From the NCBI RefSeq assembly GCF_030530965.1, contig NZ_JAUMTY010000066.1, positions 1 through 9,421 of the forward strand: a DNA stretch of 9,421 bases, written 5' to 3'. How positions within the stretch are numbered: position 1 is the first letter of the stretch; each line of letters starts with the position of its first letter. The translations under genes and the position numbers were made by a program. Below the pieces are notes generated by a model. It saw only the letters and a list, made by a program, of their open reading frames with translations, made no database searches and had not been told where the DNA came from. Positions 1 through 4,696 of this stretch are shown here, in pieces. The stretch comes from Corynebacterium sp. Lineage in GTDB: Bacteria; Actinomycetota; Actinomycetes; Mycobacteriales; Mycobacteriaceae.

Positions 1-185
1 TGGATCGCACCGAAACGCCGTATTCTCTTATCGACATTGACCAGTCGGAAGAGGCTGGCCAGTGGGTGGAAAGCGTCAATGACGGCAACCGCGTTGTTCC
101 CACTGTGAAGTATTCCGACGACACCACCGCGACGAATCCGCCGGCGGGCGACGTGCGTCGCAAAGTTGAAGAGCTGTCGTCCTAA
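1..185 (+). CDS. mrx1: Mycoredoxin-like protein (Mrx1), C-terminal part
   Basis: Only the last 60 residues are in the window; the start and the active-site Cys motif lie upstream. The reading frame begins at base 3 and ends at a TAA at 183-185. The visible part has the end of the thioredoxin/glutaredoxin fold: a strand reading YSLIDID, a helix region (EEAGQWVESVNDGN), then RVVPTVKYSD, which carries the Val-Pro cis-proline found in glutaredoxin-like proteins, followed by a TNPP turn and a C-terminal helix. Mycoredoxin-1 of actinobacteria uses mycothiol to reduce mixed disulfides in the cytoplasm, and its C-terminal half has the same SVN.GNR.VPTV pattern. The family (about 80 residues) fits the part seen. 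A generic glutaredoxin-like protein such as an NrdH relative is the alternative; the GNR.VPTV pattern favours mycoredoxin. The gene converges on cobF with only 28 bases between the stops. Confidence 0.8.
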   Translation, partial: DRTETPYSLIDIDQSEEAGQWVESVNDGNRVVPTVKYSDDTTATNPPAGDVRRKVEELSS

Positions 186-196
186 GGATTTTTAGC

Positions 197-214
197 GAGG
201 CTAAACCCAGCCTC
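197..214. terminator. Weak hairpin between convergent mrx1 and cobF
   Basis: GAGGCT (197-202) and AGCCTC (209-214) form a perfect 6-bp stem around a 6-base loop, and the right arm touches the cobF stop codon (214-216). Neither strand has a T-run directly after the stem, so this is at best a weak or factor-assisted bidirectional terminator. The position between two convergent stops is the main support. Confidence 0.25.
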
Positions 215-1038
215 TACGTCATGAGCGTTTCTGGCTGGTCATCGCCGTCTGGATCGAAGTACCGCAACAGGTACGTATCCATGATCCACCCGTGTTCCGC
301 ACGTAATTCCGCTTTAGTCCGTGCAACCTCGTCGGCGATGTCGCCAACCCACCCTTTGCGTAGTACCTGCTTATCCGTGCTGACGTAGGCGCCCCACCAC
401 ATGTAGGTGTGGTCGCGGTCGATGCCGGGGTGGGTCCATGCGGTTTTGCCGTCGAGCATGACAACGGTGTTCGCCACCGCCTTGGTCCTCGAGGCCGTAT
501 CGGGTGTGTCCAGGTCTTTCTGTAGTTGCCGGCCTGTGGTGACAGTGATCGGCTCACCAATCCGGTTGATGAGGATACGGTGAGCCGCAGTAAGCGCCTG
601 AACAGCGGTAATGCCGGGGTACACCTCAGTGCGACACTCCAACCCCAGGTTCTGCATCCGCTCGATGATGCGCAGGGTGGAATCGTACAACGACGGATCG
701 CCCCACACGAGAAATGCCGCCGTTTGTCCGTCGCTCAGAGAGGACGTAATCGTGTCGGCCAGCAGGCGGGCGCGTTCTTGGTGCCAGCGCTGAACCTCCC
801 GGTGATACTCGGGGGTTCCTGCGGGGTGGCGGTCACGCGGCGGATCGTCGACAGTGAGTAACGGAAGATCTGGCGCGTGAGCAGCCAATATATGGCGGCG
901 CAGCTCAAGAAGATCCGCCTTCGTGTCCCCTTTATCCAAGGCAACAACGGCATCCGAGGACGCCAACGCCGCGGCAGCATCGTGGCTAATATGCCCCGGG
1001 CTTCCCGCTCCCATACCAATGACACGGAGTAAACGCAT
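214..1038 (-). CDS. cobF: Precorrin-6A synthase (deacetylating), CobF
   Basis: This 274-residue cytoplasmic enzyme is a SAM-dependent methyltransferase of aerobic cobalamin synthesis. CobF methylates C-1 of precorrin-5 and releases the C-1 acetyl unit as acetate, giving precorrin-6A. The tetrapyrrole-methylase fold is clear: IGMGAGSPGHIS near residues 7-18 (first glycine-rich strand), WGDPSLYDST at 112-121 (SAM and substrate loop) and PGITAVQAL at 141-149. The segment TPEYHREVQRWHQERA (75-90) is typical of the CobF branch rather than CobM, CobJ or CobI. Length is close to the family norm of about 250-270. The ATG at 1036-1038 is preceded by GGAG 12 bases upstream, and both lie in a perfect inverted repeat (see 1026-1054). 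No other cob gene is in view, so the enzyme appears isolated from its pathway here. A small unknown gene lies 64 bases upstream on the same strand and may share its transcript. Confidence 0.92.
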   Translation of the reverse strand: MRLLRVIGMGAGSPGHISHDAAAALASSDAVVALDKGDTKADLLELRRHILAAHAPDLPLLTVDDPPRDRHPAGTPEYHREVQRWHQERARLLADTITSSLSDGQTAAFLVWGDPSLYDSTLRIIERMQNLGLECRTEVYPGITAVQALTAAHRILINRIGEPITVTTGRQLQKDLDTPDTASRTKAVANTVVMLDGKTAWTHPGIDRDHTYMWWGAYVSTDKQVLRKGWVGDIADEVARTKAELRAEHGWIMDTYLLRYFDPDGDDQPETLMT

Positions 1039-1054
1039 ATACTCTGTTTACTCC
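1026..1054. repeat. 9-bp perfect inverted repeat spanning the cobF start codon
   Basis: GGAGTAAAC (1026-1034) and GTTTACTCC (1046-1054) are exact reverse complements with an 11-base spacer. On the cobF mRNA the 5' arm is GGAGUAAAC, which contains the only plausible Shine-Dalgarno (GGAG). The spacer contains the AUG, and the 3' arm lies in codons 3-5. A folded RNA would hide the ribosome site. As DNA it could equally be a dimeric-regulator operator. Confidence 0.6.
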
Positions 1055-1102
1055 ATGTTTAGTCCGCGGCTCTAGCTATCGGCTCGACTGCTCAGGAAAG
1101 AA

Positions 1103-1423
1103 CTAGCTTTTGTGCAGGTCGTCGTCGGGGTTGGTCTCGGGGTCCTCGATCGCGTCGATCTCGTTCTGGTAAATGTTCATCCGGTCTTCCGCGGTGAGCA
1201 TACTGTCCACGGTGGCGAACGAGACGGAGAACTGTTGCCGCAGGTACACCTCGCACACCGCGGCCATTTGCTTAGCGTCGTACTTGTTCAGCACGAGGGA
1301 ACGCTTCACCGTTCCATCCGGCTGAGAGGTCCCAATAATCAGCTGCGGGCCGTTCTCGCCCTCCTCAATCTTGGCGTACACTTCCCGTCCATTGACGTCA
1401 GTGAAGCTCGGTTTCTCTGTCAT
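1103..1423 (-). CDS. Small acidic hypothetical protein
   Basis: I do not recognise this 106-residue protein. It has no signal peptide, membrane segment or cysteine-based metal motif, so it is probably cytoplasmic. The N-terminal half reads like a small beta-rich domain (DVNGREVYAKIEEGENG, QLIIGTSQPDGTVKRSLVLNK). The middle is a predicted helix (DAKQMAAVCEVYLRQQF). The C-terminus is strongly acidic (DAIEDPETNPDDDLHKS). I chose the ATG at 1421-1423 because GGAGG lies 11 bases upstream; a GTG start at 1459 would add 12 residues but would place the GGAGG inside the gene. It precedes cobF by 64 bases on the same strand and is divergent from the SRPBCC gene. Codon use and the Shine-Dalgarno support a real gene, but no function can be assigned. 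Confidence 0.75.
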   Translation of the reverse strand: MTEKPSFTDVNGREVYAKIEEGENGPQLIIGTSQPDGTVKRSLVLNKYDAKQMAAVCEVYLRQQFSVSFATVDSMLTAEDRMNIYQNEIDAIEDPETNPDDDLHKS

Positions 1424-1476
1424 GGTCGTGTCATCCTCCAGTGTTTGTGGTGCACGCACGGGGTTCAGGCACCTGT

Positions 1477-1502
1477 CACCGTGCGCGGTGTATTAGTCAC
1501 AC
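1477..1502. promoter_or_regulatory. Overlapping dyads in the divergent intergenic region
   Basis: The 238 bases between the small acidic gene (start 1423) and the SRPBCC gene (start 1662) contain CACCG-TGCG-CGGTG (1477-1490), a perfect 5-bp dyad, and next to it GTGT-N7-ACAC (1488-1502), ending in a TCACA half-site like that of CRP/GlxR-type regulators. The left half of that second site is poor. They lie about 55-80 bases upstream of the minus-strand start codon, a usual place for an operator. A TTGACC at 1547-1552 (+) with TATCAA at 1568-1573 is a weak promoter candidate. No other structure was found in this gap. Confidence 0.25.
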
Positions 1503-1648
1503 GGTCTCAGCCAACCGCGTAACCACTTCCTTTCAGGCTATTCCGTTTGACCCCCCGATGCTCGTGTTATCAACCCGGAACGTGTCCGGCCTCACCCCCA
1601 TACGGAGGTCGGCTCCCCTCCCCCGCTACTGCCACGCGCGAAAGCACC

Positions 1649-1654
1649 TACCCT
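1649..1654 (+). promoter_or_regulatory. Candidate -10 box (TACCCT) of a leaderless SRPBCC gene
   Basis: TACCCT fits the actinobacterial TANNNT -10 pattern and ends 7 bases before the ATG at 1662, so transcription could begin at or next to the start codon. The bases between are GGCCGGT, with no Shine-Dalgarno. A convincing -35 was not found; CTGCCA at 1629-1634 is only 14 bases upstream. Confidence 0.35.
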
Positions 1655-1661
1655 GGCCGGT

Positions 1662-2228
1662 ATGACTTCTCCACACAATTCTGACGACAACACATCCTCC
1701 GACGTCGATACGAGCATGTTTAATCCCGACGATTTTCGCCGACGGGTGTCTGTCACCATCGACGCCACTCCCGACGAGGTCTATGACGTCGTGTCGGATA
1801 TCTCGCGGACGGGTGAATGGTCCCCGGTGTGCAAAGCTACGTGGTGGAAAGAGCGTGACGACGGCACAACGCCCACGGAGCCCGAGGTCGGGGCGTGGTT
1901 CGTCGGCCATAATGAAACGCCGAAGCGCACCTGGGAAACGGAGTCCGTCGTGACTGCTGCCGAACGGCCGAAGGTTTTCTCGTGGGCCGTCAACGGTGGC
2001 GTCGTCGAATGGGGTTATGAAATTGAACCCGCCGACGATGGCGGCTCCACCTTGACCGAAACCTGGGAGGTTACTCAAGAAGGCTTCCGGTTCTTCATCA
2101 ATAAGTACGGCGATGACGCGGAGGCAGAGCTCAATGAGCGACGTGACGCCGCGCTGGAAGGTATTCCGGCGACGGTGAAAACGATCAAATCCATCGTGGA
2201 AAAGGAGGCGTCACACGACGCGAGCTAG
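1662..2228 (+). CDS. SRPBCC (START/Bet v1-like) family protein
   Basis: This 188-residue protein has a single SRPBCC domain, a helix-grip fold with a deep hydrophobic cavity used by polyketide cyclases, START lipid-binding proteins and many uncharacterised actinobacterial proteins. The domain starts near residue 28 with RVSVTIDATPDEVYDVVSDI and WSP (53-55), the signature first strand and helix. It continues through GAWFVGHNE (77-85), a central strand pair (SVVTAAERPKVFSWAV, GGVVEWGYEIEP) and TLTETWEVT (130-138), and ends in a long helix (150-182) that would close the cavity. The first 20 residues are Ser/Asp/Asn-rich and probably disordered. The ATG at 1662 has no Shine-Dalgarno but follows a TACCCT box, consistent with leaderless translation; Met19 (1716) is an alternative start. 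There is no transmembrane segment, so it is probably cytoplasmic. The ligand cannot be inferred. Confidence 0.85.
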   Translation: MTSPHNSDDNTSSDVDTSMFNPDDFRRRVSVTIDATPDEVYDVVSDISRTGEWSPVCKATWWKERDDGTTPTEPEVGAWFVGHNETPKRTWETESVVTAAERPKVFSWAVNGGVVEWGYEIEPADDGGSTLTETWEVTQEGFRFFINKYGDDAEAELNERRDAALEGIPATVKTIKSIVEKEASHDAS

Positions 2229-2247
2229 GAGTCTGCGCTGGAGCCGG

Positions 2248-2253
2248 TAGAAT
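2248..2253 (+). promoter_or_regulatory. -10 box TAGAAT for the 2296 membrane-protein gene
   Basis: TAGAAT matches the actinobacterial SigA-type -10 closely. It lies 20 bases after the SRPBCC stop codon and 43 bases before the ATG at 2296, leaving room for a short leader with the AAGGA ribosome site at 2281-2285. No good -35 is visible, which is common for corynebacterial promoters. Confidence 0.5.
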
Positions 2254-2295
2254 ACCTACGCACGATTTCTATAGAGCGCCAAGGACTGATTGCTA

Positions 2296-3042
2296 ATGCC
2301 TAACCGCGACGGTGACCCCCGTTACAACAACGCGAACGACGAAACTGAGATTTTCCCCAGTAGCTATTCTGACCGTTATTCGGGTTCAGAGAGCCAGTAT
2401 TCGGCCGAGAACTCGGATTACCGCGATGACGGGTATTCGACGGGCGGCTACAACCGGGAATATAACTCTGGCGGATATGGCGCGCCTAGCAATCGGGGAT
2501 ACAACGACAGCAATCGTGGGTATAACGACGCCGGCTATTACTCTGACCAGCAGTATCAGAGCTATCAGCAGGCGCCCGCACAGTCGCCGGCGCCTCAGCA
2601 GTCGCGGCCGCAGAAGAGTGGCCCCTCGATCAGCGACCAGTTCGATATCCCGAAATTTATCGGCTCGGTGGTGGCAGTTGCCATCGTGGCCTCCATTACC
2701 GCTTATGTGGTGGCATGGATTCTTGAACTCGTCATGGAGCGCATCGCCACGTACGTGAACTGGACGTATCCGCCCATCGACCGGACGTATTACGCGATCT
2801 TCGCCGCCGTCGTGGCCATTTTCGCCGCGTTATTGTGGTGGGTGCTCAACATTGGAACAACGCTGCCGTCGCTGTTTTACAGTTGGATCGTCGGAGTCGT
2901 CCTGGTCGCAGCAGTCGTTCTTCCGCTCTTATTAACGACGCCGTTCTACAACGGCATTATCGAGTCTGTGATGAACCTTGTCGTGGGGCTGCCGGTGGTG
3001 TACCTGATCGCACCCATTGGTAATTCTGCTCGGAAGAATTAG
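2296..3042 (+). CDS. Membrane protein with Tyr/Gly/Asn-rich N-terminus and four helices
   Basis: This 248-residue protein has two halves. Residues 1-115 are hydrophilic and low-complexity, with 15 tyrosines in the first 90 residues, a tandem SNRGYND repeat (65-78), then a Gln/Pro/Ala/Ser stretch (85-110). Residues 121-146, 165-189, 194-215 and 220-241 form four probable transmembrane helices, ending in the short polar tail NSARKN. The N-terminal segment therefore probably faces the cytoplasm, by analogy with other actinobacterial proteins with disordered N-tails and by the charged ends; topology is inferred. The ATG at 2296 is preceded by AAGGA at a spacing of 10; a TTG at 2290 is too close to that site. 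The gene follows the SRPBCC gene by 67 bases but has its own TAGAAT box, so it can be transcribed alone. I cannot assign a family or function; similar architectures are common among uncharacterised corynebacterial membrane proteins. Confidence 0.85.
   Translation: MPNRDGDPRYNNANDETEIFPSSYSDRYSGSESQYSAENSDYRDDGYSTGGYNREYNSGGYGAPSNRGYNDSNRGYNDAGYYSDQQYQSYQQAPAQSPAPQQSRPQKSGPSISDQFDIPKFIGSVVAVAIVASITAYVVAWILELVMERIATYVNWTYPPIDRTYYAIFAAVVAIFAALLWWVLNIGTTLPSLFYSWIVGVVLVAAVVLPLLLTTPFYNGIIESVMNLVVGLPVVYLIAPIGNSARKN
2488..2529 (+). repeat. Tandem 21-bp coding repeat (SNRGYND x2)
   Basis: Two adjacent 21-base units, 2488-2508 and 2509-2529, encode the identical heptapeptide SNRGYND. They differ at three positions, all silent third-codon bases (CGG/CGT, GGA/GGG, TAC/TAT). 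The silent differences suggest an old duplication kept at the protein level rather than a recent slippage event. Confidence 0.8.
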
Positions 3043-3047
3043 CGGCG

Positions 3048-3074
3048 CTACTGGACAGTGGCTCTACTGGGCAG
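3048..3074 (+). repeat. Short direct repeat CTACTGGRCAG
   Basis: CTACTGGACAG (3048-3058) and CTACTGGGCAG (3064-3074) match at 10 of 11 bases and lie between the two convergent stop codons. The second copy forms the left arm of the hairpin at 3069-3085. Confidence 0.6.
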
Positions 3075-3085
3075 AGTTACTGCCC
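3069..3085. terminator. Hairpin between convergent genes
   Basis: GGGCAG (3069-3074), a 5-base loop (AGTTA) and CTGCCC (3080-3085) make a perfect 6-bp GC-rich stem. It lies 26 bases after the stop of the plus-strand membrane protein and encloses the TAA (3077-3079) of the opposing gene. No T-tract follows on either strand, so it is only terminator-like. Confidence 0.35.
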
Positions 3086-4360
3086 TGCGGCCCTGTTTCC
3101 GAGCCAACGGGGGAATCGCTCCAAGGGGCCGCGCCCAACAAACGCCATCCAGCCATTTGCGAAGATCACCGAACCAATTACGAGTGACCAGTAGAGCGGA
3201 TTAGAGACCACTGTTCCCGCCGGGCCACCCAGAACAAACACGACGATGACGTGCGCGGTGTAAATAGTTAACGGCATAGCCCCCGTGACAGCGAGAGGTA
3301 TAAACCACCGGCGCGCATGTGACACGACAAGCTGGCACAACGCTACGACGATGAGGGCAAACCCTCCGGACCCGACGAATTCTGCAGTGCCCCCGCTGTG
3401 CGGTGCTGAATCCACAACAGACTTCTTGATGGAGTCTTTCAGTTGTTTCGAACTACCAAGCCCGTCCCAATACTGACCCCATCGGCTTTCAATTCCTTCG
3501 TCTGACGACGCATCCCCCGATGATTCCGCCGCGGGATTTCCCGGCTGCATGCCATCAGCCTGCTTAGCTTTCTGCTTCTTTAACTTGGAGATCACCGCCG
3601 ACCAATCGGGCTGAGAACCACCATTCCCATTATCTTGGTTGATCCATCCGTTCTTCGGCTCTTCATCACTGCCCCATATGGCTCCCACACCATAACCGAC
3701 AGCGCTAGCACAGACCCCGACAGCAACAAGGCCAGCCAACACTCGGGTGCTCTGCAGATGAAGCCGGCCCAGCGCCATCCCCAGCAGGAGAATGCCCCAG
3801 AACACAGGGAGCGGATACACCCCGCCGAGCACCAGTCCGATTGTTGGGCTGACGTTCCCTTTGGGTAAGAGGTACTGAATAACCGCTAACAAGGATGGCC
3901 CGATAAGCCCCAAGCAGATCGCCGTGATGACGAGTGTTCGTGTCTTCGCCCACACAAAAGGCAGAGCGACGAAGTACAGGACGCCATAAAAGGTCAAAAT
4001 GACCGCAATTCCGGTACCAAGCTGCTCTAACAGCAGGCCGATCAGAAAAATAGCTAGAGCGCGCCCGATAAGTTTCAGCCTTGCTCCCCGCACATCGCTA
4101 ACCGATGCTGGCCGCTCGCCGCGCCCCGTCATCAAACTGATAGACACACCAGCTAACAAAGCGAATAACACGGCTGGTCGTCCGTGAACGAGAGCTGGGT
4201 ACGTCGACGGGTCCATAATGCTTACCGACGACGGTCCCGACGCAACATGAGCTGCGATCATCCCGAAAATCGCCAGTGCCCGGGCAACATCGATCCCCGG
4301 CAGTCGTGGCGATTGAACGCTCCCCCGCAACCGCTCAATGGGGTGAATAGATTTTTTCAT
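3077..4360 (-). CDS. Multi-pass membrane acyltransferase-like protein (HGSNAT/DUF418 type)
   Basis: This 427-residue integral membrane protein has the layout of the YeiB/heparan-alpha-glucosaminide N-acetyltransferase-like group. The first helix opens with LPGIDVARALAIFGMIAAHV (20-39), the family signature. HGRPAVLFALLAGVSISLMTG (59-79) gives the second conserved segment. Further helices lie near 96-137, 141-164, 175-199 and 206-230. After a hydrophilic stretch (about 231-318) come SAPHSGGTAEFVGSGG (318-333) and C-terminal helices with AMPLTIYTAH (361-370) and RGPLERFPRWL (410-420), the DUF418-like tail. Family members are thought to move acyl groups onto extracytoplasmic sugars or glycolipids; the donor and acceptor here are unknown. 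The ATG at 4358-4360 has no Shine-Dalgarno but lies 6 bases after a TAGGCT box, suggesting a leaderless mRNA. The roughly 90-residue polar stretch is longer than I would expect for the family. Confidence 0.8.
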   Translation of the reverse strand: MKKSIHPIERLRGSVQSPRLPGIDVARALAIFGMIAAHVASGPSSVSIMDPSTYPALVHGRPAVLFALLAGVSISLMTGRGERPASVSDVRGARLKLIGRALAIFLIGLLLEQLGTGIAVILTFYGVLYFVALPFVWAKTRTLVITAICLGLIGPSLLAVIQYLLPKGNVSPTIGLVLGGVYPLPVFWGILLLGMALGRLHLQSTRVLAGLVAVGVCASAVGYGVGAIWGSDEEPKNGWINQDNGNGGSQPDWSAVISKLKKQKAKQADGMQPGNPAAESSGDASSDEGIESRWGQYWDGLGSSKQLKDSIKKSVVDSAPHSGGTAEFVGSGGFALIVVALCQLVVSHARRWFIPLAVTGAMPLTIYTAHVIVVFVLGGPAGTVVSNPLYWSLVIGSVIFANGWMAFVGRGPLERFPRWLGNRAAGQ

Positions 4361-4366
4361 GCGGGG

Positions 4367-4372
4367 AGCCTA
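4367..4372 (-). promoter_or_regulatory. -10 box (TAGGCT) of the leaderless acyltransferase-like gene
   Basis: Reading on the minus strand, TAGGCT is followed by CCCCGC and then the ATG, a spacing that places the transcription start at the start codon. TTCAGT lies 17 bases upstream as a weak -35. The box is embedded in GGTTAGGCT, which also resembles half of a DtxR operator (see findings). Confidence 0.4.
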
Positions 4373-4503
4373 ACCCACCGCGTCCCTCAACTGAAAATAA
4401 ATTTAATGAAGCTGAATCTTGGTGAGAGCGGGGCGCCGACAACAACGGTCCTGGGAGACCGACACAGCGCACTAGAATTTCCACATGTATAAACGCAAAA
4501 TTG

Positions 4504-4576
4504 TGCCCCAGAGAGGAATCGAACCTCCGACACCGGCTTTAGGAGAGCCGTGCTCTATCCACTGAGCTACTAGGGC
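4504..4576 (-). tRNA. tRNA-Arg (anticodon CCT)
   Basis: The minus strand folds as a complete 73-base cloverleaf. The acceptor arms GCCCTAG and CTGGGGC pair fully (one T-G pair), with A as discriminator base. The D-arm region reads AGCTCAGTGGATAGAGC. The anticodon loop is CTCCTAA, giving anticodon CCT, which reads AGG codons. The T-arm carries the invariant GGTTCGATTCC. The 3' CCA is not encoded (the bases after the discriminator are CAA), as is usual in many actinobacteria. No strong promoter was identified in the 120 bases between it and the antiporter stop. No repeat of its 3' end that would indicate an integrated element was seen. Confidence 0.95.
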
Positions 4577-4596
4577 AAAAACCTCAGTTACCATTC

Positions 4597-4640
4597 CCCC
4601 TGGCAAAGGCCCACATACGCGGATCCTCCGCCACCAGGGG
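4597..4640. repeat. Nested inverted repeats between antiporter and tRNA-Arg
   Basis: CCCCTGG (4597-4603) pairs perfectly with CCAGGGG (4634-4640), and inside it GCGGA-TCC-TCCGC (4619-4631) forms a second 5-bp stem. On the minus strand this lies about 57 bases after the antiporter stop and about 20 bases before the tRNA. It could be a 3'-end structure of the antiporter mRNA. There is no adjacent T-run; TTTTT occurs only next to the tRNA. Confidence 0.35.
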
Positions 4641-4696
4641 CTGGAACTCAAAACAGAACCAGGATAGCCGACAAGCACCGCGACCAGAAAACCGCG

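Noticed and set aside
1602..1607. GGAGGT, a strong Shine-Dalgarno-like word
   Set aside because: No ATG, GTG or TTG with a usable frame lies 4-13 bases downstream on the plus strand.
1558..1665. A 35-codon plus-strand frame whose stop overlaps the SRPBCC start as ATGA
   Set aside because: No Shine-Dalgarno, no -10 at its start, and a composition typical of non-coding DNA; the overlap is probably chance.
4485..4565. A 26-codon plus-strand frame (ATG 4485) six bases after a TAGAAT
   Set aside because: The spacing looks leaderless, but the frame runs antisense through the tRNA-Arg gene, whose conserved bases fix the sequence. No independent support.
4504..4576. tRNA-Arg as an integration site for a mobile element
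   Set aside because: No integrase, no repeat of the tRNA 3' end and no change in gene content next to it; neighbours look like core genes.
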